A stretch of DNA of 64,000 bases. Source: Entonaema liquescens (Eukaryota > Ascomycota > Sordariomycetes > Xylariales > Xylariaceae). The notes beneath the pieces are model-generated. The model was not told where the DNA came from. It did not search any database and was given only the letters and a program-made list of their open reading frames with translations. The DNA lies in NCBI GenBank assembly GCA_902805475.1, contig CADCSX010000007.1, positions 1,240,001 through 1,304,000 of the forward strand, read 5' to 3'. The translations under genes were made by a program, and so were the position numbers. This document shows positions 1 to 13,301 of this stretch, piece by piece. Numbering within the stretch: the stretch's first letter is position 1; every line of letters begins with the position of its first letter.

Positions 1-581
1 CAGTGGGACTTCTTAAGAGAGTTGTGCGGCGAAAAGATGTACTACTATAGTTACCTAGGTATGTACATAATACTGTATGTAGGTACTACACTTTCGACGT
101 AGGAAGCAGCGTATAAGCGTATACTACTACCTCTTATGTAACGAAGGATTACCCTGCTCGGTCTACCTTCTAGACTACTTTTAGTTAGAAGGCTTGTACC
201 TACCTAATAGGAATAAGGAATAATCGATAGGTTGTAGCGTCCTGTTCAGCATAGCAAGGCAAGTCGCGATTGCAACATAACAACTTTTAAACTCATCTTG
301 TTCCTGCTCCCCGTCGTGATTTCTACTTTCTCTCATCTCATCAACGTCAAGTTGTCTGTACTTCAAAGTGTATTTCGCTTTCGTGCTTACATATGTGTTT
401 GTTCTCGATCGGGTCATAACGTCATATCTCCCCGTTTTACATGTACGACCTTTTAAGATTTAACGATTAGTTAAACTTCCGCTCACGCCCACGCCCACGC
501 CGCATTCTACCCGCCATTACCTATTTCTTTCTTTAATTTATACACTACCCATCAAGTGTTAAACTTCCCAAGGTTGTCAAA
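1..581. other. Upstream intergenic region
   Basis: I see no supported gene here. A 78-codon frame on the minus strand (181-417) has no recognisable motif. The palindrome TACCTAGGTA lies at 52-61, and a short C-rich repeat (CGCCCA units) sits near 484-500, just ahead of the transporter start. This stretch probably holds the transporter promoter. Confidence 0.5.
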
Positions 582-2702
582 ATGAAGGCAGAGTACTCGG
601 ACGAGCGGTCAACTTACGACACCCACGAGGCTCCCATACCCAGCGGATGGTCGGCTTGGTTTGGTGGCCCCGACGTCAAGATCGGCCCTCGTATCGCTCC
701 TCAGATAGCGCCAATCACCAGTGATGTTCACGATTCTGCCAGCAATCTCAGCAGCGATGTAATTCTCAACAAACAGCTTGAAGAAGAGGCCGGCCATGCT
801 ATCCAGTATCGTACTTGTAGCTGGCAAAAGGTGCGTCTAAACCCATATATTCAAGAGTCAAAAGCCAGAGACGCTAAATTTTACTAACACCTAAACATAG
901 ACGGCCGCATTATTATTCTCCGAATATATCTGTCTGGTAAGTTCATCAATTAATAATTTTCCATTGGAATAACCCAAGCTTCATTCTTCAACATCTCTTC
1001 TCCTTCTACGGGTTTTTTTTTTTTTTTTTCTTTCAAGAAAAAAATGATTGAAATTATTCAAACTAACAGGACACTAGGCAATTATGAGTTTCCCCTGGTC
1101 GTACAGCGTCCTCGGGCTTGTTCCTGGGTAAGCTTTGTTTAGCTCCGGAGCAGTTGGTCTGGGCAAAGCTTAGTTGCTAACATACGATCTAATAGGCTTA
1201 TTCTCACCGTAGTTCAGGCTCTTTTAGTATTATATACGTACGTTTTTCTGCCTGTCCTGCCAATTACTAAGTACCTAGGTACTTAGACTAACAATCTCAC
1301 CACACAGATCTATTGTATTATGGGAGTTCTGTCTTCGGCATCCCGAGGTTAGAGATGTGTGTGATATTGGCCAAATGTTATTCTGGGGCCAGAAATGGGC
1401 TTGGTATTTCACGGCCTTTATGTTTATCTTGAACAACACCTTCATTCAAGTAAGTTGACACTGCCGTCATATAAGTTCCTAAAACCTAACATATTTATAG
1501 GGGCTCCATGTTCTTGTTGGAGCCAAATACCTCAACACGATGGTTGGCCCCGACGCTGGCATTTCTTGCCAGACAGTATCTTTCGGCGCCATTGTTGCCG
1601 TCATTTGTTGGCTGTCATCGCTGCCTCGCACGTTCAGCATGCTTTCGAAGCTTGGAACCGCATCAGCAGCGTTCACCTTTGTCTCGGTTATCCTTGCAAC
1701 AATATTCGCCGGTATTCAGGATCACCCGGCAGGCTTCAGTGCAGAGCCGGCTACTAGCCCTGCTGGTGCAGCATTACCTTTCGGCAATCCAATCGTTACG
1801 GCTGTTCCCCTTTTTAGTACTACATTCGTCTCTGGCCTAGGAGCTTTTCTGAACATCAGGTAGGATAGAATATTCCTTACAGGTGATACGCGAAGCTAAC
1901 AGTGACGTAGCTATACTTTCATTGGGCAAATCACACTGCCCAGTTTCATTGCCGAGATGCGTGAGCCGAAGGATTTCCCTAAGGCTCTTTGGGCGTGCAC
2001 TATTCTCGAAATTATCGTCTTCAGCGTTGTCGGCGCAGTCACATACGCGTTTGTAGGCAATCAGTATATGACCTCGCCGGCTTTCGGATCCTTGATTCCA
2101 CTATATAAGAAGGTCGCTTTCTCATTTATGATCCCTACAATCATATTCTTAGGTGTCCTGTACGCCTCAGTCTCGGCTCGATTCATCTTTTTCCGAATTT
2201 TCCAAAACTCGCACCACAAGAACGAACATACTCTCATTGGTTGGGGTACTTGGACTTTGATTCTATGTATGATTCCCAGATCAACAATATTTATCCTTGC
2301 GCTAACCATTTTTTAGTTGCTACTTGGGTTGTCGCCTTCGTGATCGCCAACTCCATCCCATTCTTCAACTCTCGTGGGTTTCATACAATATCTCTGAGTC
2401 CCGGAATTATAGCTAATTGAATCATAGTACTCTCCCTCATGTCCTCCTTATTCGATTCATTCTTCGGTTTCATCTTTTGGGGTGTTGCTTATTTCCGCAT
2501 GCGGAAAGCCGACGGTGCTGTCGCGTTGCTTAAGGATCGTTCATTCCGCGGGTGGTTCGAGGGCATCCTCAATATTATCATTATCCTGACTGGTATTTTC
2601 TTCTTATCAGCTGGAACATACGCAAGCGTCCAGGGCATTTTAGACGAATTTGCCCTGGGTACAGTTGGGAGCGCATTCCAGTGCGCGAGCAATGGCATTT
2701 AA
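582..2702 (+). CDS. mtr: Mtr-like amino acid transporter (Aa_trans/AAAP family), 9 exons
   Basis: Plasma-membrane amino acid permease resembling the Neurospora N-system carrier Mtr, which takes up neutral and aromatic amino acids. Exons placed from splice signals are 582-830, 901-936, 1078-1127, 1196-1237, 1308-1449, 1501-1859, 1911-2266, 2317-2373 and 2428-2702; they total 1566 nt and encode 521 residues in one continuous frame. The product has a hydrophilic N-terminus of about 85 residues, then roughly 11 hydrophobic segments. The AIMSFPWSYSVLG stretch opening exon 3 is the family's first transmembrane region; GAFLNISYTF with FIAEMREP marks the middle of the fold. The gene faces the SDR tail to tail, with no functional link apparent. 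Substrate range cannot be told from sequence; the family call is firm and the symbol is by resemblance. Confidence 0.85.
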
Positions 2703-3344
2703 CGGCATTTACATATTTACGTTTCTTAGAGAACAGACGATACCCCGGGCGAATACACGTATGAGATCGCATAGAAAGCAGGCATATTATTATAAGCCAA
2801 TAGGCTATGCAATTCAGGAGGATGGTGGATATATAGAAAAGTTCGGTTGAATTTAGACTGCTGCAGTCACTCGATTAAGACCATGCAGTTCGAATAGAAT
2901 AGTGGCAAGCATTATTACAAAGCTACCTACAATAATATAGGGGAAGTTCGCAGACACTAATATGCTTTACCTTGACAAGATTAGAATATATTAGTTCTAT
3001 AAAGAGGAAAGCAATTCATAGCATGCTACCAGACTTATTAACACTCAAATGGATATTTTTCAATCTTAAGTGTGTAGGAACAAGGTAAACTAGGAGCGAG
3101 GCTAGATATCTCGTCATTTTCAACAAGTTACCTGACGTACTGACTTTTATCTTTAGTGCTCAAAGCGTTAACCGACCCCCCTTAACCAAGTGGTGTTGCG
3201 GGAATCTGATGCCTTACCATCCACTTATATACTCCAGCTTATATCTACAATAAGAACGAGTGTAAGCCCCTTTTAAAAGTTACCGGGGCTAGAATTCTCT
3301 AGGTTAGTAGACCGAGGCTAGCCAAGCTCCAACTATCTGGATAT
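2703..3344. other. Convergent spacer between transporter and SDR
   Basis: About 640 bases between two converging stop codons. It should contain both 3' untranslated regions. I see no coding potential, repeat or structured RNA. Confidence 0.5.
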
Positions 3345-4639
3345 CTATTTCCAATTGGCAAGGACCGTATCGCCCTCCTTCAAACCCGCGACTTTTACCG
3401 TCTCCCCCCACACCAACTCCCTCTTCGCCGCATCCCTCGACTCCACGCTCGTCTCCAACGGCGTCCGCCCATCGAAATACCTATCCTTCAGCACCTCGCC
3501 CGCGCCGAACGCCGCCTCCAAGACGTCGCCCGCGGACCGGCTCGGCGGCCTCACGGGGCCGTTGGGGAAAAAGTAGACGATGATGGGGAATATGATCTGG
3601 AAGATGAGCACGCGGATCGCCCACCCGGACCGCCGCGCGATCCCCGTGATCATGGCCCCCGGGTCCACCCCCACCACGCAGATCTTGCGAAATGCCGGGT
3701 CCCTGTCGAGCCGTGTCTGCAGCTCGTGCTGCATCATGATCAGGAAGAGCTTCGACGCGCCGTACCGCCGGTACCCGTTCTTGAAGGGCGTGTCTTCGGT
3801 CGCGGGGCTCCAGGCGCCCTTGCTGATGGCTGAGAAACTCGCGGCGTCCGAGATGAAGGTTCTGTACTTGGGGTCGTCGAAGGCGTGGGTGCTCACGTTT
3901 CGTGGGTCGTCGGGACTACGGAGTCGCATCACATATTAGCTTTAATAATTGTATTCGTGGTACTCCTCCCAGTGCTATTCAATCACTGGGAGGGTTAATG
4001 AAAAACGAATTGGTCGGGTGAGAGGATACATATCTGGGAAAAGCAGGTTGCTTACTCGTGGCTCTGGCTCCCTACCACAACGATTCGCCCTTCCTCTTTA
4101 TCTACACTCTTGAGTAGAAGGAGGGTGAGCAGCCAGTGGCCGAGATAATTTGCAGAGAATGTTGTGTCGAAGCCGTCTTCCGTCCATGTCTGCTTACCGA
4201 AGTCCTGGAAACCCGCATTGAGGATGAGAGCGCGGATAGGCGGAATTTGACCTGTGGAAATACGAGTCTGTGATGATGATAGTCAGTATATGCTTTACGT
4301 GCGTATGCTCGCGTTTGAATGAAGATAGTAAAAGTACAGAGGTATAGAGGTGTAGAGGTGTAGGTAGGTATGTTTCATATAATCGAAAGTACTTACGTTG
4401 ATTCTCTCCGCTACCCGGCGAACGTCTTCAAGCCTCGTCAAATCAAGAGAAAAGACATCGTTAGGGTGTGTCGGACCATGTGCAAGGGCCAAGGAGAGAG
4501 CATCAGCATTTTCCGCGTCACGAACAATATATAGCCCGTGGTAGGCAGCGAATTCGGGTTTGGAAGCAATGTGTTGCGCTATGGCACTTCCGAGCCCTCC
4601 GTTCGCCCCGGTAACGAGGATAGTTCCTTTAACGGTCAT
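3345..4639 (-). CDS. Short-chain dehydrogenase/reductase, 3 exons
   Basis: NAD(P)-dependent oxidoreductase of the classical SDR type, resembling fungal retinol-dehydrogenase-like and WWOX-like SDRs. Exons are 4397-4639, 4056-4267 and 3345-3915 (1026 nt, 341 residues). The Rossmann glycine motif TGANGGLG lies near residues 11-18, the structural NAG motif (LNAG) opens exon 2's central part, the catalytic-serine strand reads VVVGSQSH at the end of exon 2, and the YxxxK catalytic pair is YGASK in exon 3. A hydrophobic segment (IRVLIFQIIFPIIVYFF) downstream of the active site suggests membrane association. Exon 3 is GC-richer than its surroundings. The substrate is unknown, and no biosynthetic partner gene sits beside it. 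Confidence 0.85.
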
Positions 4640-6105
4640 TCTATTTGTATAGAAGTTCAGACACCTCTCAGGTAGTTAACGATGGTAAGTAAAGACAGAG
4701 CATAAAAGCGACACGAGAGATTAAGAGAGAAGTATAGGTGCGCAACGAAAGACTAAAGGAAACCAACTAGACGGCTAAGGAAGACCTTTATCTTCCGGGA
4801 CAATTAAAGGCACAGTCTATCTCACGTATGAAGTTAGTATACATGATTCAATGTAAGGGAGTACATTTATGTATGTTAGGTACCTATAATTATTTCACTG
4901 CTCCCTTGCTAAGCCTCACCAATACGCACCCGTATACTCACCTGGTAATGGCGTAGAGAGTTAAGCTTAACTGTATTATTATTATGTTAGGGCACTCAAA
5001 GCAGTTCGTGCAAATACAAGCTTCGCCAAAATTATATTTAAATGACGACTTGTTGGATATAATTGCCGACTACAAATGTATACGCAACGCAAGGGGGAAT
5101 CATGTAGTCATAAAACAGAGAAGAGAACAAAGGCGTGAAATCATCCCTTTCCAGTTAATGCTTATGGCAACATTATTACATGTTTGCTGTCTATGTATCC
5201 TCAAGCTGAGTGACCTTGGAGCTAAGTTGTTAGCTAAGTTTCTCCTATCGTTGCTATGGGCCACACAAAGTATTAATACGCCCCCTATGGATACATACAT
5301 ACACCAATACTCCAGGCCGGTACGTCTCCTTTTATTATACCGCCGGTTAACTTAATAGAATACTCAACTACTCTCCATTAGAGTAACGCATACGCATAAT
5401 ATACGCACGGTTCCAGCTCACTCACGAGCACTTCAACACCAACTACTCCGAGGAAACAAAGATAGGGGTGCAAAACAGCAAAGGCAGCAACACAAAGTTG
5501 TCTGGACGACACGAGATGGCCTTCTTATATTGAACGTCATAATAATCAGAAGTCATCCCCACCTCATGATACTTTTCAACCGAAGAGGACGCCCAAGAAA
5601 ACACGGGCCTCCAAACAAAAAAGGCTCTCGAGATTCGAAGTTGAAGTTCGTTTAACCCCATAAAGTATAAAATTCCACATTACAACGCGCGTAAAAATCA
5701 AAAACAACATACAAGCCAGCCTTCAAAACAAAGGGGTAGGGGAAGGGGTATCCATAAAAAGAAGAGAGCACATCCTCTTCTCCTATTTTTCATCCCGTTG
5801 GAAGCGGGTCGTCATGAGCATTCCCCGATTCGAAAACAAAATAGTCATCTCCCAGAAAAAGAAAAGGTGCATAAACTTCGTCAAACTTCGAGAATGAGGC
5901 ATTCAAGCCCGTCATCAATCAAGCCCATTCGCTAAACCAGCGTTTCCATTCCACCTGCTTTTCCAGACAAGAACCCCCGGCAACCTTAAACGTGAAGACG
6001 AAGAAAAAAAGAACCGTTATTCTCGTTGTCCAAACCCATTTGGTCTAGACTCCCTTGCTCGGACGTTGCGAAAGGTCGGACGTGTCGGGCTCACCAGTCG
6101 AATTG
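4640..6105. other. Spacer between SDR start and RhoGAP stop
   Basis: About 1.47 kb. A 123-codon frame at 4984-5355 (+) shows no motif and is probably chance. The part nearest 6105 should be the 3' untranslated region of the RhoGAP gene. No repeat or RNA gene is visible. Confidence 0.45.
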
Positions 6106-8951
6106 TCATACCCCAGCAGAATAAGCCGCCATCTCGGTGCGAAGTCTCTTCCTCCTCCTAGGGGTGTACAGGCTTCTCGTCGTGTGTCTTAGTTGGCGGG
6201 GAGAGCTCGGCAATGGGATCTCGTGTGGCTCACGTGGCTCTCGCATGGAGTTCAACTCAGATGTCGGCGTTGCAACACGAACCGGAATCGGAACTGGAAC
6301 CGAGCCCGGACCTGTGGGTGCTCCCTTTTCATCTATACTTCCCATAGTTTCCACACTTCTTCCCGAGGCTAGGAAGCTCTGTACTTGATTCTGCACTTGA
6401 TCTCTCGGAGGGGACTTGGTACGCTTGACTTCTATGTTTTCCTTCGTTTCTCGATACTTATTCTTAATCCATCCGATAGGACCTTTTGGTTCTTCCTTGT
6501 CTCTACTTCCGGCTTCACTTTCCGCCAATGTTGCGGCCACATCCGAGGATTCGCCTGTCCAGCTCTTTCGTGCCTTCTGTCCACTTCCAACGGAAGAGGT
6601 GCTTAACTCAGCATGGGAATTATTTCCCAGATTGTGAGCTTGGTCACTGGAGCATTCTTCTTTCCGTCGGGATATACGCCATCGATGCCTTTTCTCCTTT
6701 TCAGCTGCATCTGGAGGAGAGACAGGTGCGCCACCCTCTGCCTGATCTATCTCAGACCCTTCGTTGAATGACGAGTGCAAGGATGTTGATGGTGAAGTCT
6801 TTGCCTTGAGCGTGTTACCGTTCTCAGGCTCACCATGGGTGGTACTTGCGGACGGAACCTGGGAGGGGACCTGAGAGGGGACCTGTGACGCTCGTGGCGT
6901 AGGCTCCGAGGGTGTTTCTATAGAGGTACTATTCTCTGCGTTAGTGGGACCTGGGTGACGGACTTTCTGTTCTATCGGATTCGAAGATTCATGAACCGGG
7001 GAAACCGCGTCTGAGTGGGGGAGCGAGGCGGTTGAACTCTGCGCACTGGGGTTGGTACTACTAGGTAATCGCTTTTTGCGTAGCTTGTTGGGTTGCCGCT
7101 TTTCGCCTTCAGCAACCGGGGATCTTTGGAAAAGACTCTGGAGGTTTCTTTCCCTTAAAGGAGTTATGATATCGGCAGGAGGGCCTAATAATCTTTCTTG
7201 ACTTCTTCCAGCGGATTGCGACCCTGCTGCCATAGGAGTTAGGTGTTGCGATGTCGCGGGAGACTGTTCGGTTAAGATTGGACCTTCTTCAGCTACCGTC
7301 GGTGGTGCACCTGGGGTAGGGCCAGAGGGGGAAGGAGAAGCTGGAGCCACTGAGACGCTAGGTGAGCTTTGCCGAGGTTGGAATTTTCCGGAAGGAATAT
7401 GAGGCGACTTCTTAGACGGAACCGTATTACTTCTCGCGAGTCCACCGCTTGGCGTCAGGGCAGGGCTACCGGGTGTGGAAGCACCATTGGAGTGGATCGA
7501 GTGCCGCGATGATGTAGAACGGTTCCGCCGAATCTTGCCATCCCTACTAACACTCTCGGCGCCAGCACTAGCATTCGAAGCAGATCTTGCAACGCCGATG
7601 TTGCGGTTCGGTGTCGCGGGTGTCACGACCGTCGGTGGGCCCTTTTCAATTTCCTGTTTAGTCCTCTCGTCCGTACCAGTGCCTTGCATACCGATTAAAA
7701 AGTGGTCCTGATTTTCAATCAAGAATATAATAACACATTGGTTGAGTCGGTATTCCTCGGGTGCCATGGCATGCTGCGGATGCGAAAGCATTCCAGGCTG
7801 AAAGATAGCAGCTAGGTTCTGGGCCGTCATCCGATTCTCGTCGGCTTTGGCAGCGAAAACCGCCAGTAGGTCTAAAATATACAAGAGCAGTTGTCGGTTG
7901 AGTGGGGGCAGTTCCTTGATGAGCTGCTGGTATTTTTCGATAGCTTCAGCTTCGTTGAAATCCTCGACGAGTTGGGTACCCTCAGTATCGCCAACAGCTT
8001 GTTTCGTGTGTCCACGCAAGGGATCTCGGAACTTCTCGTATAAATCTAGTGGAACGACGGGTTCTGGCAGATCATTCAAGTACCGTCGGAGGACATTAGC
8101 AGCATCGTGAACTGTGTACCCATCCCACACGAGGCCTTTGCCATATCGATCGGGCGAATCGAATTGTGTCTTTAGCTCCTTAATGCGCTTCTCGGAGCCG
8201 CTGAGGCGGAAGATACCCTCCACGCCGGTAGCTATCACACTATTAGCTTGACACTGGGACGCCTTACAACTTCGTCGCTAACCTTTTTCCTTTAGAAAAA
8301 CACCACATTTAGCTACCACAATTGGTACGTATCCATATATATAGCTTTTGCCATCTTCGTCGACGAGTGAAATAGCGACGTTCGCGTACGTAATGCTTTG
8401 TCGTAGAGGAACGCCAAATATACCCTTGGGTTGCGACTCTATTATGATTCTCATGTTAGCGGCTTGACTTCTTACTGCGATCGCACTGTGTATTTCTCTA
8501 TATCCCTTCACTGCCCAAATAGCGTAGCTTGCAGAGCGAACCTGCTATTAGAAATATAGGCTGACCGTTTTGAGGTTCTCGACATAAATGTAAGGCCGCA
8601 TAGCATCTATTATGCCAATAGGGACAATGAAGGGACGGGAATGGAGAACTAGTAGCTTGTAGGGAAAAGTTGAATAGAAAGCGATTGGCACGCGGGTGGA
8701 ACAGGTGTATGATTGTCGCCCTTACCTTGGGACTCTTGGTGTCTCGACCGAGTTTGGAAAGCCTTCCACCACGACTTTAAATCTCGCTTACTCGGCGGCG
8801 AGGCTGGATTAGTAGCAGGATGATGATGATGATGATGCTGTGGTGGACTCATTTGCTGAGTTTGGTTTTGGTTTTGGGGTTGGGTTTGATTTTGATTTTG
8901 ATTTTGATTTTGTTGTGGTTTCGACGGCGACGCACTGCCGGCGGACGTCAT
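6106..8951 (-). CDS. Sac7/Bag7-like Rho GTPase-activating protein, 3 exons
   Basis: Stimulates GTP hydrolysis on Rho-type GTPases, as yeast Sac7 does for Rho1, and so dampens cell-wall-integrity and actin signalling. Exons are 8726-8951, 8283-8438 and 6106-8231 (2508 nt, 835 residues). The subfamily hallmark IFGVPLRQSI opens exon 2 and is followed by VVAKCGVFLKEK. The catalytic arginine-finger loop GIFRLSGS starts exon 3, with LRRYLNDLPEPVVP later in the RhoGAP domain, which spans roughly residues 80-280. The remaining ~550 residues are Ser/Pro-rich and likely disordered. The N-terminus carries Gln-Asn repeats and a run of six histidines, from simple repeats at 8820-8910. The first intron (8439-8725) is about 290 nt, long for this window; an alternative acceptor further upstream would introduce a stop. 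Confidence 0.88.
8819..8914 (-). repeat. Low-complexity coding repeats at RhoGAP N-terminus
   Basis: A trinucleotide run (ATG/CAT) at about 8820-8836 encodes a polyhistidine stretch. Hexamer-like TTTTGA/TTTTGG repeats at about 8857-8914 encode Gln-Asn-rich sequence. Both lie within the first exon of the RhoGAP gene and are likely to vary in length between strains. Confidence 0.7.
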
Positions 8952-9521
8952 GGTTTATGACGCGCGGGCGACAGTGACCGCGACCGTCAGAAAGAATTAA
9001 ACGATACGTCGTGACGATAAATGCGCGTGATCTCGTATGCCTTTGCCAGGAACGGCCTTTGTGTTGGGGAATAGGTAGTGAGATGGAAGAAGCTTCGACG
9101 GTCGCCGTGTTAAGAGATGTGAAGACAAGGTCAAATGCGGGCTTGTGTGTGTGTGGGTTGTAGGTTAGGTGGGTAGGTTGTAGGTGGGCGGTTGATTGAT
9201 TGCCGGCGATAGACAGCAGCGGCAGGGCGGGTACAGGTATTACAAGTATTAATGAATGTAGGGTCTAAGCCAAATGTTTCAGGGCGGGCTAGGACCTAAC
9301 AAATAAGACTTGGATGATTTTCGAGGGTTTAACGGAAGCACTTTTAGTGATTGATATTATTAACGCATATGTATACGCATATGTATATGTATACGCATTT
9401 GCATCTTGAAGAGAGGTATTAGGTAGGTGGATTGTAGATGGAAGTAAAACGTGAACGCGGCGACCCTCAATTATTACCAAGAGCATAGTAGGGTAAAGTT
9501 GATAAAAGAGAAATATGTCAA

Positions 9522-9565
9522 GGTTAGGGGAGGTTAGCGGTTAGCGGTTAACGGTTAGCGGTAAG
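9522..9565. repeat. GGTTAGCG short tandem repeat
   Basis: Four to five imperfect copies of a GGTTAGCG/GGTTAACG-type unit. It recalls the fungal telomere unit TTAGGG but differs by the extra C and the phase, so it is not telomeric DNA. Confidence 0.65.
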
Positions 9566-9631
9566 CTCGTAGTAACCCGTGCCCGGGCCTAGGTTAGGCA
9601 TGTACCTAATGTACTACGTTAGGCCTGGGAA

Positions 9632-9682
9632 TGCTGGATACCTATGCTGGATACCTATGCTGGATATGCTGGATATGCTGGA
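9632..9682. repeat. GCTGGATA(CCTAT) short tandem repeat
   Basis: ATGCTGGATACCT is repeated, then shortens to ATGCTGGAT units, giving five tandem GCTGGAT cores within 51 bases. Confidence 0.7.
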
Positions 9683-12360
9683 TTTCCACCTGCTATCTTA
9701 GGTACCTGCCTTTATGTTTAGCTCCGGGGACAGCGTTACCTCTTTCCCGCCGGTGCTGTAACTCTAAATTCTATCATTTGTGGCCAGGCTCTTTGTGGCT
9801 TAGGTACCATATCGTACGAAGAATACAGTGCGTTTTGTTCTATTATTATAACTGTCTTCGAGTAGTGTACCTAGGTACAATACTTAGAACAATAGTGTAG
9901 ATGTACCTACCTATAACCCGGCTCCTCATGTCAAAAGTCTATTATACAACTACCAATCCTCATGCACATCTCCTTTTTGCTTGGTAAAAGATATAATTCG
10001 TTCTTTCATCCTCGATGGGGACGGTAGACTAACATAGTGGACTCCTGACAGTCATTGTATATATTGTATATGTCAACATGTCAACATGTCCATTCCATGA
10101 TCTGTACTATTATCCACACTATACGAACTATTTCCGTCATCAATATCATAGCTTGATAGTTTCATAGCTGCCTGCTGCCTGCTGCCTTTTGCGGCTGCCT
10201 TTAGGCTCGTCTCCCTGTTTACACTTGGCATGTCCATATTGGATATGGCCCAAAGTTACTGACCTCGTATCTGTAGACCTCCCATAGAGATAGACTCGAG
10301 GGTTTGTCAAAGTAAAGTTGAACCAGAAACTCTCTAGTCATACACGATCGTTGGAACTAGTTAACCTAGGACTAGCTAAGACTCGAAGCTTGAGTGGACC
10401 GTGTGTGGAAAGACTGTGCTAAGCCTCTACGTTGCACTGATCGCTTCCGGACCGCGACACCGTAACCCTACAATCGGAGGTCGACTAGTACTAACAGTAC
10501 CCTAATCAAGGGGGATCTAGAGAGACCCACGAGTCTAGAAGCGTATCTTACATAGTAGACTTCTCGTATCATTCCAGACAAGGTTAACAGTTTGGTTCTG
10601 AAACATGGTTCAAGCTGGATTTAAACATTCGCTTTCTTCTTTCTTCTGTATACGGCAGCTAAAGTAAAAGTAGGCTACTCCTTAACAAGCCATTATAATC
10701 TATTATTAGCGATTTTGTAATTCGCTTAACAGCTATATCGTGTACAATACCTAACACCGCCTACAGGACCGGGTGCTTTCAACAAGGTAACTTCTTTTGG
10801 ACCTTGCTTCAAACTCTTCGCTCGAGTTTAAGCCACAGAAAACGACAGGTCTTGTTCGTACACTGGCGTAACTATCTTGAGTTAGTTCGTTGCCACCTTA
10901 TTTAATATGCCAGCCGGTTGGGTTATCATGCTGTCAGCGTCATATGCTACCGTTTCCAAGTTTTTGATAGGACAGAAGTAAAAAGCAGAGAAATATACCC
11001 CAACTTGCTCAGCCTCTTTCAGGTAGCGTCTTCTATTTGACAAGCACGAGGAAACCAGGGACAGAACGGATAGGGCTAAGGAGAAGAAGAGGGGGCGGGT
11101 CACATAGACATACATAACATACACAAGCAGACAAGGTACAGTATTACCGTCAAACCATCTCTCAAGACCCAGGTTCCAAAAATGACGTCGACCCTTACCT
11201 TTACCAGCCTTCTCGCCTGTCAGCCCTTCCACCGCGTTATTGTAGTACTCTAATAGAAAAAAAAAGATAGGACTGGGACTTGTCTCCTTTGCCAGTCGAA
11301 TCCAAAGCCCCCCTTGGGTAATCCACATTGGCGTTGGCGTCACAACGCAGCTCCCCCCCAAATGCGTACCCGTGCACATACGGAAGCACGATTCTTATTA
11401 CCAATGTTGTTTAATAAGGACAAGCTCCTGAGGCCCCCCCCAAAATTGAACTGTATGATAATATCGCTGGCTCAAACCCCCGCCACCGATCAGCACGGGC
11501 GATGCCTTATTTGGGACAATTTCTTGTTATGTCCTAAAATTAGCAGAGTTCTTGTTTCTCTGCTGCCTTCGAGTTTCCCCTCCCCCCCAATTTCGCCGTC
11601 AAGCTCCGGGTTCGCCTGTAGGTAGATTTGCTTACATGCATAAAATACGCCGCCGCGGGATCGTCGTCTTATGCAACGGCAGCTTTAGGTACTATTACGT
11701 AGACGGACATGGCTGATGGGTCACGACGAAGCTGGGGGGGAGACTTGGTCACATTGTTCAACCCAGGTACGGACGCATCTTCGACTTCCGGATTGTTAGC
11801 TTTTCACATGGGAGCTCCCCCCGCAGATCACCTCTTCAAGTAGGATACTACATCGTGAAGCTTAGTTTTACTACGTATGCGCCCAAGTATGAGAGAGGAG
11901 ATATGACACCACATAGCAAAAAAAAAAAAAAATAAGAAGGGATTAGACAGAATTATCCTAGGGGCCGTCAGATCTCTTCTAATCCAAAACTAGTATGCAG
12001 CTCTAAGCTTAAGTGGATATAGATGAAGAAATAAGCGTCCGACCTAAGAAGCTTACCGATCTGGCTAGTGATGAGAATATCTAGTTAGGCGCTTATGGCG
12101 ATAGATGATAGATGATACCTAGATTGATCAACGTTGGACGGTAGTTCAGGCACTAGCTCTTCTGCAAGACGTCATACTGGGGAATATCCCGGTCCCAATG
12201 TCATACACAAAATTGATGTCTGATTTAAAAGAGCACGCGCACACGCGAACGTGCCTCCCATGAGTCGTATGGTCGTCTTCCCTTAGTCTCGGCAAGAAAA
12301 GCGAAGAGAACATGTATAGGCTAAATAAATCAAAGGGACAAGAAAACTTCACTTAGTAAT

Positions 12361-12396
12361 AGGAACATTAGATAGGAACATTAGATAGGAACATTA
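12361..12396. repeat. 13-bp tandem repeat AGGAACATTAGAT
   Basis: Two full copies and one partial copy (10 bases) of AGGAACATTAGAT, head to tail in noncoding sequence. Confidence 0.75.
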
Positions 12397-13301
12397 GGTT
12401 AGATATACATATACATCTATATTCTACATAAGCTAGCATCCATATACATTTACATAGGTTAACTTAATCGTAAAACCAGCATCGGAACAATGGCATTTAA
12501 GATAGTCTGTCTACCTGACGTCTCTCTACGAAATCAAATAGAAATAACCAAAGCATCGTCAATTTCCAGTTTGTCCGTACGGTAACAAGAATGGCAAGTT
12601 TACCGTATACATGTAGGTACAGAGGACATCATGGTCCAAATCTCATATGCAACCAAGCCCCGAGCAGCTCTAACGAAAGAACCCATGATTTACCGTGAAC
12701 ACCGACCAAGACACACGCAAAATAACAACGGAGTAAAGATACGACCGATCCTTCCCCTATCTACGGAACACTCCATGTCCGCCAAGAAGGGGTATCCGGC
12801 CGCCGTAGGAACAAAATGCAAACATGCTTGGGGGAACCTGTACCGCCCGTGTACAAGATTACGACGGCGAAATCACATAGTCGTGATGCCGCGTATCTGT
12901 GTCCCCCGCCTTTACGCCAGAGATTCATGAGAGATGCCTCTGTGCTGACATACCAACTTACACGGAGGGCCGAGTAACGCCCTCCCAATCCAATTGGCAT
13001 ATGCCTGAGACCCTAAAAATGTTGACATGCGAAAGGAAAAGAAAAAGAAAAAGGAGGCCGTCAAAACAGCAACCATAGAAAGAAAATCCGAATGCCTTAT
13101 AAATATACTGGAGGTGAAATGAAGTCGCCGCCCAAAACGCCTAATGATGAATCCCGTCAGTAATGATGAGACCAGCCATTGACAGTCATAGCAGTGGGAT
13201 TAGTCTTAATAAACAAATTATAAAGGCCGCGGGGCTTGAATAGTTGTAGTGCAATCTTTTTACGTGTCGTCATACGTCGTGAGAAATGGGGTCCTTTTAG
13301 G

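Larger units (their letters stand above)
8952..13301. other. 4.35-kb gene-free spacer between RhoGAP start and ATG1 stop
   Basis: No supported gene. The largest frame (10882-11379, -, 165 codons) has no motif and biased, low-complexity composition. Three short tandem repeats occur at 9522-9565, 9632-9682 and 12361-12396, and a TACCTAGGTA palindrome at 9868-9877. An A-run lies near 11921. The stretch probably contains the RhoGAP promoter and 5' leader at its left end and the ATG1 3' untranslated region at its right end. Confidence 0.45.

Noticed and set aside
9522..9565. Possible interstitial telomere sequence
   Set aside because: The unit is GGTTAGCG, not TTAGGG, and has only a few imperfect copies.
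10882..11379. 165-codon minus-strand frame
   Set aside because: No domain, low-complexity hydrophobic and charged runs, no supporting splice pattern, and located in repeat-containing noncoding DNA.
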